Positions 40,101 through 51,483 of a stretch of DNA of 64,000 bases are shown in pieces. The position numbers were made by a program, and so were the translations under genes. Under the pieces are notes generated by a model. It did not search any database. It was not told where the DNA came from and worked only from the letters and a program-made list of their open reading frames with translations. How positions within the stretch are numbered: the stretch's first letter is position 1; each line of letters opens with the position of its first letter. Origin of the DNA: Phytophthora colocasiae (Eukaryota > Oomycota > Peronosporomycetes > Peronosporales > Peronosporaceae); assembly GCA_018806915.1 (NCBI GenBank), contig JAGKQI010000084.1, positions 868,001 through 932,000 of the forward strand, given 5' to 3'.

Positions 40101-42746
40101 AGAGCTCTGGTGGAATCAAGTCCGGTGATTGTGGTCTATACCAGATACTCTGTCCTGAAGTGGTTGCTGACATCGAACTCCACTGACGGCAGAAACGTCA
40201 AGTGGGGTATGAAATTGTCGCAGTGGAACCTGGAGATCCGCCGGGTACAGCGTGACGAAGATGGACTCCCAGCTATACTCGGTGCGGGCATTACCCCCAG
40301 GGAGCATCTGGACGAAGTCTCTGAAAATCTGATCCCAGTCAAGGGGCAGGTCAAGCCGCCAATTCCTATCAGTGTGGAAATGCTGGAAGCAGATTATCAG
40401 GGCTATGTTCTGAGTTTTGATGGTGCCGCAAAGACGTCTACCCGTCTGGGAAGCTGTGGGTGTATACTCTGGGAACTCCCGGGGTGGAGCGTTCTGGAAG
40501 CCCGAGGGTTTCCCCTGACGGATGTCACGGTGAATGACTCGGAATACTGTGGCCTGAATTACGGTCTGAAGATGGCACTCGACTACGGAATACAGGAGTT
40601 GGTGGTTGTGGGAGATTCGCGCATCGCGATACAACAGGCTCAGGGACTGATCAACGGCAATCAGCCTAACTTGCAACGGAGGTTGGCCGAATTTGAGTCT
40701 CTGAAAACCAAGTTTCGGACTCTGAAGTTGATGCATGTGAAGCGCGAGTTTAACCAAGCAGCGGATTACCTGACCTCGAAGACTTTGACTCTTGGGGAAG
40801 CTTGGCGGGTGCAGGACGAGGATGAACTCATGCACCTGCAACTGGTATCCAAAGTTCATGAGAAATTGATAAAGCCTTGCTCAGCCCCGGACCTGGAAGC
40901 TCAAGAGTCAAAAATATCAGACTCTGAAGAACGTAATGCGTCACCAGAGTCTGAGAATGTTTTTGATCCGGAATCCGCACCCCTACCTCGATCGGCCAGA
41001 GTGTTGATTGCTGTAACCCGTGCCCAAGCTCCGCCTGACGCTAATCTGCCTGAGGGTGATGACGAACGAGAACCTTTGGGGCCTTTGGAGTTCCAGGCAG
41101 AACGCTGGCGACGGATCAAGGCGCATCAGAGCCAGGACCCGTACTTGGTTGAACTCATGAAGTTTCTGAAAGGTGACGTGGGAGATTTACCACGACCCCG
41201 AGTCAGGAAGCTTGCCAGAGTTGCTGAGGATTTCGTTCTGGATTCTAGAGATGTACTATATCGCCTGAGTCGCGCTACTCGAGAGCGGCCCCGGGACAAT
41301 GTTGACGAACTCAGACTGGTGGTTCCCAGAGACTTGTATCCAGATTTGTTACACTATGCTCATGAAGACTACCAAGGTGGGCATCAAGGAATCAGGAGAA
41401 CCTTTGAGAAGTTGAGTTCGGAATTTTACTGGTTGGGTATGTATGCCGATGTGGAAAGATTTGTGAAGGAATGCGTAGACTGTGCCAGTGGCAAGGGGCG
41501 ACCCCCAAATCCTGGACCGTCCCCTGGAAATATTGAGCCCAGCCGGCCATTTGAAGTGATATCTATGGATTTTGTGACTCACATGCCGAAATCCGCACGT
41601 GGAAACACATTTCTCTTGCTGTTCCAGGATATGTTTTCGGGATATGTAATGTGCAAGCCAATGAGCGTCACCACTGCTCAGGATGTAGCGGAGGCTTATG
41701 AGGAGCTCGTTTTCAGAAACTTTGGAGCTAGCTCTCTGATTCGTCACGATCAAGATCCACGTTTCATGAGTGAGGTGTTCAAGTGTTTCAGGGAACTTTT
41801 GGGTAGCAGGCAACGAGCTACTCTAGGGTACCGGCCTCAAGCCAACGGCCAGCAGGAGAGATCAGTACAGACTGTGGTGCGCGCGATTAAGGCATATATC
41901 TCTGAAGCTGATCAAAGTGACTGGGATGATCATGCCGAACGTCTGATGTTTGCCCTGAACACATCATTCGATGCCACCCGTCTGGAAACGCCTTTCTACC
42001 TGGTACATGGTTGGGATGCTAATGGGACGGTGTCCGCTATGCTTGGACCCAAGCCATCGACGACTCAGGAGCGAACTGCGTACGAATGGAGACGGAAGAT
42101 GCAACGAGACTATAGCTATGCTCTGGCGTGTGCCGAAGATCTCCAGAAGAAGGCAAAGCGTGACCGGTCTGAAGAACAGACCAGGAAATGGAACGAGTTG
42201 TCAGAGCGTCTGAAGTCAGGTTTCGCTATAGGCGACGCTGTATGGCTCTACATCCCTAAGGTACAAACGGGATTGAGCAGGAAACTAGCACACATGTGGC
42301 ACGGACCCTTCAGGATCGAGGAGATGCTGGACGATTTCAGAGTACGACTCAAGGTTGAAGATACCGGCTACCGCGTGAACCCCTGGGTCCATGTGAGCCG
42401 TCTGAAGCCAAGGGCTCTGTTCCCCAGACGACCCACGGCGGAACTCCAGATTTCAGAAGATGATGATTTTGACGCCGCCCTGTTACCAGAAGATAGTTGG
42501 GAACCTGATACTGAAAACGGCGAGTATGAAGTGGAGAAGATTCTGGATACCCGTTGGAACAAGCGTACCAGGACGTCCAGACGCCTACGCGAATATTTGA
42601 TTAAGTGGAAAGGTTACGATGAAACTGAGTGGTTGCCGTTATCGAAGTTGAATTGTGGAGCATTACTTTACGAATTCAATCAGAGTGCACGAGCACGAGC
42701 CCGTTTTCAGGCGATGCAGGCTGGAGACGATCATCCCAGAGTCTAA
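37052..42746 (+). pseudogene. pol: Pol polyprotein of element B, three frameshifts
   Basis: Order: protease (DTGA at 37398-37409); RT (CIDYR, SLDMASGFWAI, MPFGLKNA, long insertion, YIDD at 39492-39503); gypsy RNase H in which the usual catalytic Asp positions read HANPWAAS and VVYTRYS (about 39930-40150), so it looks inactive; archaeal-type RNase H with FDGAAK, NDSEYC, GDSR and NQAAD (about 40400-40770); integrase HHCC and D-D-E (about 41340-41860); chromodomain (about 42525-42700). Frame breaks compared with A: one extra base near 37270, two bases lost near 38508, and a 10-base loss near 39245 just after MPFGLKNA. From 39250 to the TAA at 42744-42746 it is open. Confidence 0.9.
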
Positions 42747-43132
42747 TAACTCTGAAAACACATCTGGAAGTCTGATATCTGAAGGATTTCAGATATTGAC
42801 CTTTAGAGTGTGGTAATCTGAGTGCGTGTTTTCAGAGACTTATTTCTGAAATTCATGTGTTTGGATATGTGATCGACCATGTTGCTGCTTATATAAAACG
42901 ACTGTGTGAATGTGAATATGGAAGTGAGTTTGTGGAGAATTAAGTACTGGAGGATACGAAGTTATGAATGATGAGATGATGAGAAGGAGTGTGATTAATG
43001 TGGAGTGATATTGAAAGATTAAGGGATTAGGGAGCTACACTGAGGCCGGGGATTTACGTCACAAATGCAGACAACTATTTGGCTTCTCGAAGATGCAGCC
43101 TTCCCGTGGGCACCATGGTGGACACCTGAGCT
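42747..43132. other. Non-coding spacer between pol and antisense gene, element B
   Basis: AT-rich, no convincing frame; equivalent of 28270-28651. Begins with several copies of the CTCTGAAAAC/TCAGAGT words that are frequent throughout A and B. Confidence 0.6.
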
Positions 43133-46100
43133 TCAGTAGTGAAGGGAGATCGGGTTCTCGGAACGCTCCGCAGGTGTCAATTGATCTTTCTTGATGTCAG
43201 CAGGAGCCACTCTTCGTCCACATTCACCGTGGCCCATTGCATCCGAGCAGGTTCAATCGCATCCAAGTCACCCAGTTGCGTCTCCAGACTCAGACACTTG
43301 GGACCCCCCCCAGCTCTGCGACTCTGGGATCTTGCCAGATCCAAGGGCAGGACTTGTCTGGGACAACCCAGATGCCAGGCTCTGAAAGCAGCGACTCTGG
43401 GAAATCTTTGTGCCCCAGGACCTTTCGGATGAGGGCGTTGTGCTGACGAATCATGGCGGCTCGACGCATGGACCGGTACTTGTGAAGCTCCGCGGACTTG
43501 TCGTCAGCTTCGACGTCCATGGTCACCCAATGCGTTCGCTCCCAGAAGGCTTGAGCATGCTTCTTCATGCTGCGCACGATGTGTTCCACGTCAGCCAACA
43601 CCATGGGCCCCAGTTCTTCCCGCTTGTGGAAGTAAAACTCTGAGAATCGGTTGTCGAACATGACTTTCCAAGGGGCACGCTTCTTGCGGAGGACTGCACA
43701 GTACCGCTCAGAGTCCCAGCGCTTCTTGAGGATGGCACATGAGTGCTTGTGCACCTCGTAGTCTGGAAAACCCAATGTCTGGCCAGTGGTGGTCTTGGTA
43801 GAGCTCACTCGTTGTACCCTGATACCATAGTACAACCAGGAGGATGCTTCACAGTCTGGTGTTTCCACCACCTTGAGCTCCTTGACCGTCAGAGAATTGT
43901 AGGGCTTGGATACCAGACTACGTGCCTTCCCAGAAGAACTCTTGGGCTTCGATCCACTTCCACTGGTGGACTTCGGACGGGACTTGGGACTGGTATGGGT
44001 TTTTATGGACGCAAGGCTTCTCTTGGACTTCTTGATAGGGATGATAGGCCCATCGTCAGAGTCCGAGTCGTCATCAGAGTCCCGGGGACGCTTAGAGCCA
44101 GGACGCGGGTGGTCATCGGACTTCTTGCTCCCGGACCTCTTGTCCCCAGACTTCTTGCTCCCAGACTTCTTGCTCCCCGACTTCTTGTCCTGAGACTTCT
44201 TGTCTTCAGACTTGTCGCTCTCGGAATCGCTGTCGTCAGACTCACCATCATCAGAGCTCTCGTCGTCATCTTCGTCTTCAGACTCGATCACACCAGAATC
44301 CTTGTAATCCGGATCGTCCTTGGGGTTGTCGGCGGTGGACTCGACATCACTTTCTGGATAATTTACGTGACCATCCAGATCACCCCAGGCTGCAGGCTCG
44401 GTACCAGCTGAGATGTGACGATCCACCACCTCGTCGGCCATCTGGTAATACACTTCAGGGACGTACTTGGCCCAAAGAGTAGCATCCAGGCGACGAGAGA
44501 ATACCAGGCTCACCAACATCTGAATGAGAGCCGGACTGCTGAAGAGACTGTGAGCCGCTTTATCCGATGCCAACCACTCCATGGCTTTATCATACTTGAT
44601 CCCAGATAGCAGGGCTTGGCGGAGGTCGGGTCGAACTTCCTTCCAGACCACGTCACCAGGGAGTCTCTTGTGGACTTCAGACTTTGCCACCTTAGAATCT
44701 GCATTCGCCGGAAGCGCCGATTCTTCAACGGGCTTGTGTCCGGACGGGCGACGCTGCAAATTCTTGGAGTCCCACTCTGAGCGGTCGCTTCGGAGGTGAT
44801 TTCAGAGTCTGGGGCTTCGGCGGATATGACAGGTACCGTGGGCTCTCGCTCTTGGACTCTGAGGTTTCAGTACTTGGACGAGTAAGATCCAGAACTCTGG
44901 AGGTCCTCGCGGTCTTCTCAGCAGCCTGACGAGCTCGTTCCTCAGAAAGCCGTTTCTTGAAGTCAGGAACGGGTTTCTTTCGCGCGTCCAAGGCTGTCAC
45001 GCTGATGATAGTCGTCCAGTTATCAGGGACGATGGTGTCCTCTTGGTATGACACCAGAAGGTCATGGAGCCGATCCCAATTACCAGAGATTTCAGAATTC
45101 TCTTGTAAGAACTCTGAGAACCCCACGGATCTGTGGGCTTGACCTCAGGACGCGACTTCAGAATCGAGACCTGTGCTTGAAGATCAGCGACTTGGGACTT
45201 CAGAACTGCCTTGTCCGACTTCAGAGCTTCCACTTGGTCCTGGTAGTGAGCTTTGAGATCCTGAATCTCCGAAGTCATGCGTTCTTCTACCGCACCGGCG
45301 TCTTGCTGGGCACACTTAAGCTCGTGTTTCCAGTATTGACAGTGCAGTACCCACTCACGCTTGATTTCTTCGCATTCAGAGCGCGCTGCTGCAGCATCAA
45401 TCAAGGCGACACCGTTCTGAGAACCAACGCGTTCCCGAAGGCGACGGTGAGCAGCAGTCATAAGCTTTAAGCATCCGGCCGTCCGAAAAACTTTCTCGGC
45501 AAGCCGAGTGGGAGAGACATGAGAAACCAGAGACCCCAGTTCCCGGTGAACATCCACAGACGACGTCAAAGCATCCAGAGTACGCACGTCTGGAGTCTGG
45601 GCGCACGGAGACACAACTTCGGCGGGGTCGAAGCTTGGAATCACTCGCTCCAGCTCCCGGAGGTCTTCATCAGTAAGTGCCTCGTAACCCACGAGCACAC
45701 AGGGGCCACCGTACGCATTCGCTATGTGGCGTGCTCTTCTGAAGTCTTCAGCTCGCGCGGGGGTACTCACCAGAAAGGCACGTCCCTCTGGCTTCACGCT
45801 GGGAGCGATATAGTTCTGGGGAACATCAGAGTCCCCCAACGCCGTGACTTGATCCCCTGTGGTTGTCACCGGACCCTGACGAAACAGCCGATCGACCTCT
45901 TCCGTAGACAAAAGCCGTGGGGCACCAAAGTCTCGCGGTCTGAAGACACCAGGAGTTCCCTCAGAGAATTCAGAGTGAGATTCCCCACGTGAAACCACTG
46001 GTGGCGAGAGATCACCAACACCGGCCGAGTTCATGTCATCACCAGGGAGATCCTCAGTCGGACCATCGACCTGTGAGTCGGTAGGTTGGGATGCATGGGC

Positions 46101-46446
46101 TGGGGCGCTAGGGCTGCCACCTGGCGATGTGGCCGAACCAACATCTCCACCCTGCGACATATTGGCAGTTGCCGAAGCAGGACAAGTGCCTGTGGCGTCG
46201 CCTGCCGCCCCATTCGGTGGGGCGTTTAAGCTCAGAAGAAGTGTTCGTTTCCTCAGTCATGAGCGAAAGGACGGAGTTTTGAAAATGATCGCCTGTTTGG
46301 CAAGTCAAATTCAAGTTTCTGAGTCTGAGAGAATCAGATTGTGCGACGGGACACCAGAGACTCTGAAAACCAGGTAACTGACAAAGAGTTGCAGCTACGC
46401 TACGCTCTGAAAACCGTCTATCAGAATGTTTGATAGGCCTGGCCAT
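43133..46446 (-). pseudogene. Antisense-strand accessory gene of element B (unknown protein)
   Basis: Same protein as in A: start MARPIKHSD at 46446, coiled coil near 45400-45170, KKSG-rich acidic/basic region near 44330-44040 (with more KKSG-type units than A), and conserved C-terminal region 43900-43290. The stretch around 44620-44400 (KYDKAMEWLASDKAAH, then YVPEVYYQMADEV) is intact here and shows what A lost. B in turn is broken at about 46240 (+1), 45120 (-1), 44775 (+1), 43303-43310 (two extra bases in a C-run) and 43199 (10-base deletion). Its transcript would run against pol. Nothing visible identifies the function; the Lys/Ser/Asp repeats suggest a nucleic-acid or chromatin contact, but that is a guess. 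Confidence 0.8.
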
Positions 46447-46489
46447 GATACACAGCTTGGAGAAAGTTCCGCACTGATGGATCGTGACC

Positions 46490-46501
46490 AGGAGGGGCGG
46501 T
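46490..46501 (+). promoter_or_regulatory. Polypurine tract of element B
   Basis: AGGAGGGGCGGT directly before the 3' LTR, identical to the tract of A. Confidence 0.8.
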
Positions 46502-48188
46502 TGACATGATGTTAATTCCGATTTTCGAGCGACAGGTGGATATTACGTTACGATGTGATTGGTTATACTATGGGTTATAAGCGAAAGGGACTTTGGGACG
46601 CGGCCGCACCCGTGCGACATCTGTGGAAGATTGTGGATAAACCTTCGCCTGACTGTAAAGGGGCCCAAAGGACCAGAAGTGTACTTCAGAGTGTGCACAA
46701 CTCTGAAGGTCAACTACACTCTGTCTGGTCACCGGACTTTCCCCGACGATGAGTGCCTAAGTTCTGGCGGAAAGTCTCTCAGAAGAACGTATCTCTGAGA
46801 GACCTCATCCCGTTACCGTCCAGCGCGACGATGGATGGTTCAAGGATTCACAATATATACCCGCAGAGACCAAGTATCGCGCGCCGGACGCCGCGCACCC
46901 GCGCAACCCTCAAGATCTTCGTGTACGTTGAAGCATTAGTGCTCCGTACTCTGGTTTCGTACTCAAAACTCTGGTATCTCTAATTCTGAGTGACCAAGAC
47001 TCTGAAAACCAAGTGATATCAGACTCTCAAAACCAGGATACCAGACTCTGAAACCACCGAAGATTCAAGACCATACTGAAACCAAGTGAACCCAAGTTCA
47101 AGTCACGCATTCAAGTGATTACTGACCTGCACATCCCCCGTAATGACGTCTCTACCTGTCAACCCATCGAGATCGGCTGCACAGACTGCATACTGAGACC
47201 GAGTCAAAGTACCAGATGTATACAAAGACCAAGAGTACCTGAGATATGAAGACTGACTGCATAAAGGACGCAAAAGACGACAAGAAGAAGAGAGTTACCA
47301 GAGATATATGATAGTTATGAGGAAGATAAACGATAAACAGAGTTCAATTTGCTTGCTACTGCACAAGTCCGCTTGAGAGGTATTCAAGCCACTGCGTCAT
47401 CACGTACGTCGTGTGATCTCCACCAAATTCAATCCCCTTAGGTGGAGATCAGGTAACGTAGAGACCTGAAAGGACCCGCCTATTCCATATCCTAGTTGGG
47501 TCGTTTGTTTTGTCTCTAGCGGTAGCCCATTTCATATTGATCGTTTGGACAGGCTCTGGAAACTAGACAGTCGTTTTCAGAGTGCAAGGTAGACTGTTAT
47601 ATAGCCGATTGTATTGGTTTATATTTTCCCTCTATATTAGAGGGTGGTGCGCGAACGTAAAGGGATACCAGACAGACCAGGTGTCTGGTAGTAAGTCCCT
47701 AGTTGACCTGGAGTGTTAGCCCACCGTTCAAGGGCCTAGAAAGAATAAGAACGGCTGTATATATTTGTATATTTTCGAACTCTGTATATTGGTTGTTTAT
47801 CTCTGAAAGTCAGGTATCTCGGTTCTGGATTTGTGATATTCAGACACCGAATTCCGACTTTTCTCTGGTATATTAACCTCTTTTCGACCGCCGACTTCCT
47901 GGAAAACACTTTGGTTTCCAGAGATTCCGACTCCCGAACGCTCCTGGAAGGATTTTCCTGAATACCGACACCAGACTCCAAGGGAACCCCAACCTCTCTT
48001 CACAACACATTCTCAGACTCCGGCGAGGGTCATATTTCCGAAGACAACGAACCCACGAGGATACCGCAAGGTACCACACGCCAACCTACCGTTGTACGGC
48101 TCTGAAAAAACCCTTTTTCGGTATCGTATAACTAGGGTTCACTATACGCCCCCTGCTCCGCGACCAAAGTTTCACCGACTTCGCGACA
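46502..48188 (+). repeat. 3' LTR of element B (1687 bp)
   Basis: TGACATGATG...TTCGCGACA, followed by target copy CTCG. Contains a perfect 10-bp inverted repeat GATCTCCACC (47415-47424) with GGTGGAGATC (47441-47450). Confidence 0.93.
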
Positions 48189-48192
48189 CTCG
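48189..48192. repeat. Target-site duplication of element B, right copy (CTCG)
   Basis: Equals 31051-31054; removing B and one copy restores the pol frame of A. Confidence 0.88.
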
Positions 48193-51100
48193 CCCCTTGA
48201 CTGGGATCAGATTTTCAGAGACTTCGTCCAGATGCTCCCTGGGGGTAATACCCGCGCCGAGTATAGCTGGGAGTCCATCTTCATCACGCTGAATCCGGCG
48301 AATCTCCAAGTTCCACTGCGACAACTTCAGACCCCACTTGACATTTCTGCCGTCGGTGGAACTCGATGTTAACAACCATTTCAGAACTGAGTGTCTGGTG
48401 TAGACCACAATCACTGGACTTGACTCCACCAGAGCTCTGAAGTTCTCCAAAACTCTGAGGATCGCAATCACCTCCTTCTCAGCGATATGATACCTGAGTT
48501 CGGCGTCATTCAGGACACGACCTGTGAATCGGACCGGGTGTATTACTCCCTCATATTCTTGTCCCAAAACTGCCGAAGCAGCCCAGGGGTTCGCATGCGG
48601 AATGACAACAAACGGTCTGGTTCGGTCTGGATGTCTGAGTAATGGAGTAGAGACTATCTTGCGTTTCAGAATCTCGAATGCCTCTTTTGCACGAGTCAGG
48701 TCTCGTCCAGCACGAATCCGCTCGTCTGTCAGCTCATAGAGAGTAGCAGTGATCACCGGTAAATCCTCAATAAACTTGTTGTAACTTCCCATGAAACTCT
48801 GAACTCCCTTCAACGTAGACGGAAATGGCAGTTCTTCAACTCCTTTGACAATCTTGGGTGTTGCCCGCAGCCCTTCGGCACTGATTTCATGGGATAGGTA
48901 CGGTATCGACAACTTCCCGAACAAACTCACAGAAATGTTCCAATAGCGAAGCCTGAAAAGCAGGGCGTTCAAGTCGTCACATAGTTGGTCCCAAGTCGGT
49001 GCTCCATGTGCGATGTCGTCGATGTATGAACTCCTCCCCAGGACTGGGCCCATGCATATGGGGACGGGAATATTCCTCTGAAAGACGGTCATCGTACTTG
49101 TGAGTGCTGGCATCTCTGAAATCGGAGTATGGTTCTCAGAGTCTGAAAGGTGTTTTTCAGAGTTCTGAGGCTGGAGTTGCAGAAAATCCAGAACCTCCGC
49201 ATCAACTTCAGCTTCTTCTTCCGGTGACAATCTCACGAATCCCCACAGGCAATTATCCAACATAGCCTGATACACAAGAGGGGCGTTTTTCAGACCAAAC
49301 GGCATCCTTACCCACTGGAAATGCCCAAACGGGCAAATGAAAGCCGATATCAGTCGTGCACGCTCCGTCATCCTGATCGCCCAGAAACCGCTAGCCATAT
49401 CCAGGCTCATGAACCACATAGCGGCCTCAAAACCGATTAGGAGGTCGTCAATAAGAGGCAAGGGGTAGCGTGACAGTTGAATAAAGCCATTCACAATGCG
49501 ATAGTCGATGCACATTCGTATGTCAACACCATTCTTCTTGAGGACAATCACAATGGGAGATGCCCACGGGGAGTTGGAATTCTCGATCAAACCAGTTTCC
49601 AGAAGTTTCTTGAGAAGCTCGTACACCTTCAACATGAGATGGGGAGCGACGGACCTCGGACGTTGAGCCACCGGCTTGGCATCTCCCACATCCAGATCAC
49701 AGACCACGCCCCTTGCTGGTGCGGGCGCCGCATTACCGTCTCCCAGGAATATTTTCCTGTGGCGTTTCAGAATGTCACGCAGTCTCTTCTCCATTTCTGG
49801 GGTCGTCTTCCCCGGGTCTCCAACATTGGCGCTATCAATATCACACTCTGGTGTCAATTCTTCCAGCTCTGGTAGCATGACCAATTGATCGCGTAATTGG
49901 GCGAGGAGTTCCGTGCCTTCTCGCATATACACACCCGGCTCCAGGTCTAATTCTTCGCTCGAAACGTTCATACACCGCTCGTATTCCACTCGTAACCTTT
50001 CCACAGGCGTTCCAGGCATCCCGTGAATGGGAATATCCCAAGACTCGTCCATTAAGTCGAAATCATCCGCGGGTAACTCAGGAGTCTGAGGATCCTCTAG
50101 GAGACACTCAGGTTTTGAGTCAAGGACATCATCGTCGAAAGCAACAGACGTGTCACCAGGGTCTGTATGCGAAGTACTTTCAGAGAATGTTTCCAAATCT
50201 CTGGTATCTGTACTGATATCCACACTTCCCGTCGATTCATTGTGGCAACCATCCTCTGTCTGGGTGGATGCATCCAGGGCGAAGCACACTCGCTTCACGG
50301 TCGGTGGTGAATCTGGTTTCACGAACTGCACTCGAGCGTTGTCAAACCTTGGACGTTGCAGTATTTCAGTCGGCCATGGGTAGTCAGGGCGATCTACACA
50401 CGGGGGTTGCGGCATCAGAGCCTCCAACTCCGCCTCTCTCTTCATACGTTTCTTAGTCTCTGGTGACGGGGTGCTTTCCAGAATCAGAACTTCCCAGTCA
50501 CGATAAGCAGCGGAACCTGGACGCACGAAACGTCCATGCCTTGGGAAGAAGCCATATTCCACGATCCTCGCAACATCGGAGAGTTCATTGAACCACGTGT
50601 TCTTATCAGAGATATTTACCACGCGAACAGCCACAGGCCAAGATCGACCCGCATAGATCAGCTGGGTAACCCAGCGGTCACCGCGTCCGGCCCACACGAC
50701 TTCCCTCTGGGGGTTCGTTGGCCCATAGTCAATTCGGACAATGAACTCCTCGCCCGGACTCAGAAGGACAGCCTCGCTTGGTCTAACCGACCTGTTACGA
50801 CCAATGTGATCACCAGGTTCCCAATTACACATCATCACCACTACCTCGTCTGGTAACGACACCAGACCTTCACGAGCGCTAATTCTCACTCCAGCAGCAA
50901 ACATAAAACCCATTCCCAGAAGCACGTCAATTCCTTCACCGATATTCGCGACCCAAACATCCACAATATATACCACTCTTGGCCCAAGTGTCAATTTGAT
51001 CTCAGCGCTGGCACCAATATATGTTGGAATGCCACCCATTCCTGACACCTTGGTCTGCTTGTGCGACTTAAGTCTGAGTCCGAGCTTACGCGCAAAGTCG

Positions 51101-51477
51101 TAACTCAGAATGTTTATGGTCGCACCAGTATCCAAGAGAATCTTGGTCCGATGGTCATTCACAGCACCATACACCATCACCACATCCCTCTTTGACCGAT
51201 CAGGGTAGTTGTCCTCCCACCAGCCATAACACTCGCCATTCTTCAACCTGAACGACACTGTGTCGTCTGGTGTCTGGTCGGTGTTTTCGGCGATCTCAGG
51301 TAACTCGTTCCCTGAGTTTCCAGAAGGCATGGTCGATTCTTGGGCAAAAGTAGTCATGCATTGTTGAGTGTTATCGTGAATCTTTCTCAGCTCTGGCCCT
51401 ACACACACTAGAACACACAACTCTGGGGTAACGCCATGCCCGGCGCGTTTCGGATCCCCATCCGACGGGCATATTAG
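48193..51477 (-). CDS. pol: Pol of element A, N-terminal half (protease, RT, degenerate RNase H)
   Basis: Frame entered by -1 shift at the slippery site 51477-51483 and open to the B insertion. Protease DTGA at 51121-51132; RT with CIDYR, SLDMASGFWAI, MPFGLKNAP and YIDD at 49015-49026; tethered gypsy-type RNase H in which catalytic Asp residues appear replaced (HANPWAAS, VVYTRHS), about 48610-48400. Two small in-frame deletions relative to B are seen: four codons in SVSLFGKL and three in SFMGSYNK. The last could affect RT/connection folding. The reading ends in element B about 20 codons before the second RNase H. With its other half this is the only complete, unbroken pol in the window apart from the insertion. 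Confidence 0.9.
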
Positions 51478-51483
51478 TTTAAC
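51425..51483 (-). promoter_or_regulatory. Candidate -1 frameshift signal of element A
   Basis: Minus-strand GTTAAAC (51483-51477), TAA, and the same stem-loop and GGGG/CCCC complementarity as in B. Because A's gag has lost one base near 51551, translating ribosomes would now reach the site in the wrong frame. Confidence 0.7.

Larger units (their letters stand above)
31055..48188 (+). mobile_element. Retrotransposon B: 17.1-kb Ty3/gypsy element nested in A
   Basis: Full-length by structure: 5' LTR, primer binding site, gag, frameshift signal, pol, antisense gene, polypurine tract, 3' LTR, and a 4-bp target duplication. Same family as A but inserted in the opposite direction, in the linker between the two RNase H domains of A's pol. 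Gag, pol and the antisense gene all carry frameshifts, so B is not autonomous. Confidence 0.94.
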
